The translations under genes were made by a program, and so were the position numbers. The notes under the pieces are model-generated. The model was given only the letters and a program-made list of their open reading frames with translations, was not told the DNA's origin and did not search any database. Positions 62,529 to 64,000 of a stretch of 64,000 nucleotides of DNA are shown in pieces. The stretch is taken from NCBI GenBank assembly GCA_035634255.1, contig DASQDI010000034.1, forward strand, positions 1 to 64,000, in the 5' to 3' direction. The stretch comes from DATLMR01 sp035634255 (GTDB lineage Bacteria; Acidobacteriota; Blastocatellia; UBA7656). Positions within the stretch are counted from its first letter, which is position 1, and each line of letters begins with the position of its first letter.

Positions 62529-64000
62529 TTACCTCCAATTGCCGGTCAGAACGAAAGGCGACCAGTAATAGGGGTGGGTAAACGGCGCGCCCTTGTCCTG
62601 CGTGAACGGCGGCGATTGATCAGCGCCGGGGCCGGTAACCGCCGGCCCGCGCCAGAGCGGAGTCTCACCTGCTCTGTACCTGCCGTTTATCAGAGAAAGC
62701 TGCGCCTTTCGCAGGGCTTCGCCTTTGCCGACTCGCGGGGCGGCTTCGAGCTGCCCATAAAATTCGCTCATTAAAACCCGCGTCGAAGCGTCGGCCACCG
62801 ACCACAAGGTTGCCAGGACCGATTTCGCACCCTGTTTTTGAGCTATCGCGCCGAAGCTTTCGATCTCCGCGCCGCTCGATTTTTCACCGGCGCTCATCGC
62901 AGTGTTACAGGCCGAAAGCGTCAGCAGTTCCACCTCGCTGAATTTATCGCCGATCTCGTCGCGCACCGCCGCCAGCGATAATCTCCGCTCCTCCTCCTTG
63001 CCGCCGCCGAGCAGCAGGTACGAACTCGCTTCGTTTCCGGCGTTGAGGCTGAAATGGCTGGCGACGTGAACGATGCTGTAGCGCCCGAGGTGGAGCTTGA
63101 ACGCCCGCAAGGTAAATTCTTCGTCGGGCAAATTCACGCCCCTGATGATGCCGCTCTTCCCTTCCGTCAGTTCCGCGCAGAAGGCTCTTTTCTGCGGGTC
63201 GTCGACGACGCTGCATAATTCCACAGGGACCGAGGGGAGCGCGGAAAAACCGCCGAAGGGTTTCGACACGCCGACGCCGAGCGCCGTCCAGTCGCCCCGC
63301 CCACCCGGCGCGTCTTTCAGCTTGTCGAGGCTCGCCAGAGTGATGACGGAGTTGGAATACTTCTCAGCCAGATACCTCTTGCCGTCCCACAGCGCGGCGA
63401 GGGGCGCGTAACGCAGCGTGCCGTCCAGGCTCCAGACTATCGTGTCAGCTTTCACGCCTTCCAAATCTTTTTGCAAAGCGGGAGGGAGCAACTTGTCGTA
63501 AAGCTTTTTGCCCGCCGGTCGCGGGTCGAGGCTCGGGTCTTGCGCGGCGGCGCGAAATTCGGCGACCAGTTTGTTCAACTCCTCCGCTTTGATGTCAACG
63601 GTGTGCGCGCGATTGACTTTCGCGGTAGTGACGATGATGTTCAAGCGGTCTTCGCCAGCGATGGTGGAAAGGATGACCGTTCTCGGCTGCTTGAGGCCTG
63701 AGAGCAACGCCTGCGTGCCCGATATTTGGGCCACGCGCACGTCCTCCTGCCTCTTTTCCTTGTTGAAGTATTGGCCGCTCAGTTCTTCGAAGAATCTGTT
63801 GAAGACTTTCCTCGCGTCCGTAAGCTTATTGCCGAGGTCGTCGAGGCGGGCTTGTTGCGGGAACTTCCCGACCTCATATTGCCTGCTCGCTTTCTCCAGC
63901 TCATCGTGTTCTTTGCCGACGAGGGTGATGCGGTCGGCGATCTGTTGGTAGCGTTGGTAGGCTTCGCGCTCGGGGTCGTTGAGCGGGATTTTGTCCAGCA
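62529..64000 (-). CDS. CHAT domain protein, N-terminus outside the window
   Basis: The C-terminal 490 residues of a larger protein; the frame stays open to the window edge. Upstream of the GTG at 63740 it continues DARKVFNRFFEELSGQ and EREAYQRYQQIADRI, helical repeat-type sequence, probably a TPR or coiled-coil region. The CHAT domain shows LRYAPLAALWDGKRYLAEKY, catalytic His in VHVASHFSLN, catalytic Cys in LLTLSACNTAMS, then KSVLATLWSVADASTRVLM. Its stop is 70 bases before the caspase-DUF4384 gene. A regulator for that peptidase is a plausible role (inference). Confidence 0.88.
   Translation of the reverse strand, partial: LDKIPLNDPEREAYQRYQQIADRITLVGKEHDELEKASRQYEVGKFPQQARLDDLGNKLTDARKVFNRFFEELSGQYFNKEKRQEDVRVAQISGTQALLSGLKQPRTVILSTIAGEDRLNIIVTTAKVNRAHTVDIKAEELNKLVAEFRAAAQDPSLDPRPAGKKLYDKLLPPALQKDLEGVKADTIVWSLDGTLRYAPLAALWDGKRYLAEKYSNSVITLASLDKLKDAPGGRGDWTALGVGVSKPFGGFSALPSVPVELCSVVDDPQKRAFCAELTEGKSGIIRGVNLPDEEFTLRAFKLHLGRYSIVHVASHFSLNAGNEASSYLLLGGGKEEERRLSLAAVRDEIGDKFSEVELLTLSACNTAMSAGEKSSGAEIESFGAIAQKQGAKSVLATLWSVADASTRVLMSEFYGQLEAAPRVGKGEALRKAQLSLINGRYRAGETPLWRGPAVTGPGADQSPPFTQDKGAPFTHPYYWSPFVLTGNWR

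Overview
The window is 64 kb of GC-rich, densely coded chromosomal DNA from a Gram-negative, free-living bacterium. Lipoprotein signal peptides, Tat signals, a type II NADH dehydrogenase, a DPP-IV-like S9 peptidase, caspase/CHAT proteins and very large extracellular repeat proteins together suggest Acidobacteriota (class Blastocatellia or a neighbour). That placement is an inference from gene content. There is no rRNA, CRISPR array, insertion sequence or intact prophage.

Region by region. 0-11 kb, mostly minus strand, is metabolic: yacG, tlpA-like thioredoxin, GH15 glucoamylase and pyruvate kinase in one direction, then GNAT, SDR, GNAT, GMC oxidoreductase, S9 peptidase and a POT peptide transporter (to 12.6 kb). 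The peptidase and transporter suggest peptide scavenging. 13-19 kb holds a GNAT-like protein, a glycine-zipper stress protein, a PQQ-propeller protein, a PLP aminotransferase, a DUF1573 lipoprotein gene with in-frame stops, and an Smr-domain protein. 19.3-24.2 kb has a lipoprotein, a large membrane/coiled-coil protein and an STT3-like membrane glycosyltransferase.

24.3-41 kb is the most unusual part. It holds a GNAT / DUF6916-like / GNAT cluster, a Tat-exported DUF6916-like protein, three tandem phage tail-collar-domain proteins with no other phage genes, a 3,243-residue secreted protein with 12 tandem DUF11-like repeats, and a protein whose N-terminus resembles VioB. Two near-consensus sigma-70 promoters lie here. 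I read this as a cell-surface or secreted cassette that reuses the tail-collar fold.

41-51 kb begins with tRNA-Ser(GCU) and carries a DUF2935 ferritin-like protein, an ECF-type sigma factor, a remnant of a restriction-endonuclease-like gene, a DUF6624-like protein, a class C beta-lactamase-like hydrolase, a HAD protein, and a two-gene unit: a CHAT-transglutaminase-like protein followed by a thermolysin-like metallopeptidase.

51.7-60 kb is a stress and envelope region: Hsp20, HtrA-type protease, a secreted protein, a YtcJ-like amidohydrolase, a MarC remnant, NDH-2, an SDR with an operator-like palindrome, and small secreted or zinc-ribbon proteins. 60-64 kb holds a second caspase-superfamily unit: a CHAT protein (N-terminus outside the window) followed by a metacaspase-like DUF4384 protein.

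The strongest leads are the DUF1573 gene with TGA exactly at the first Cys codon of its conserved SCGCT motif (selenoprotein or pseudogene), the tail-collar/DUF6916/GNAT/giant-repeat cassette, and the CHAT-TGL plus metallopeptidase unit.
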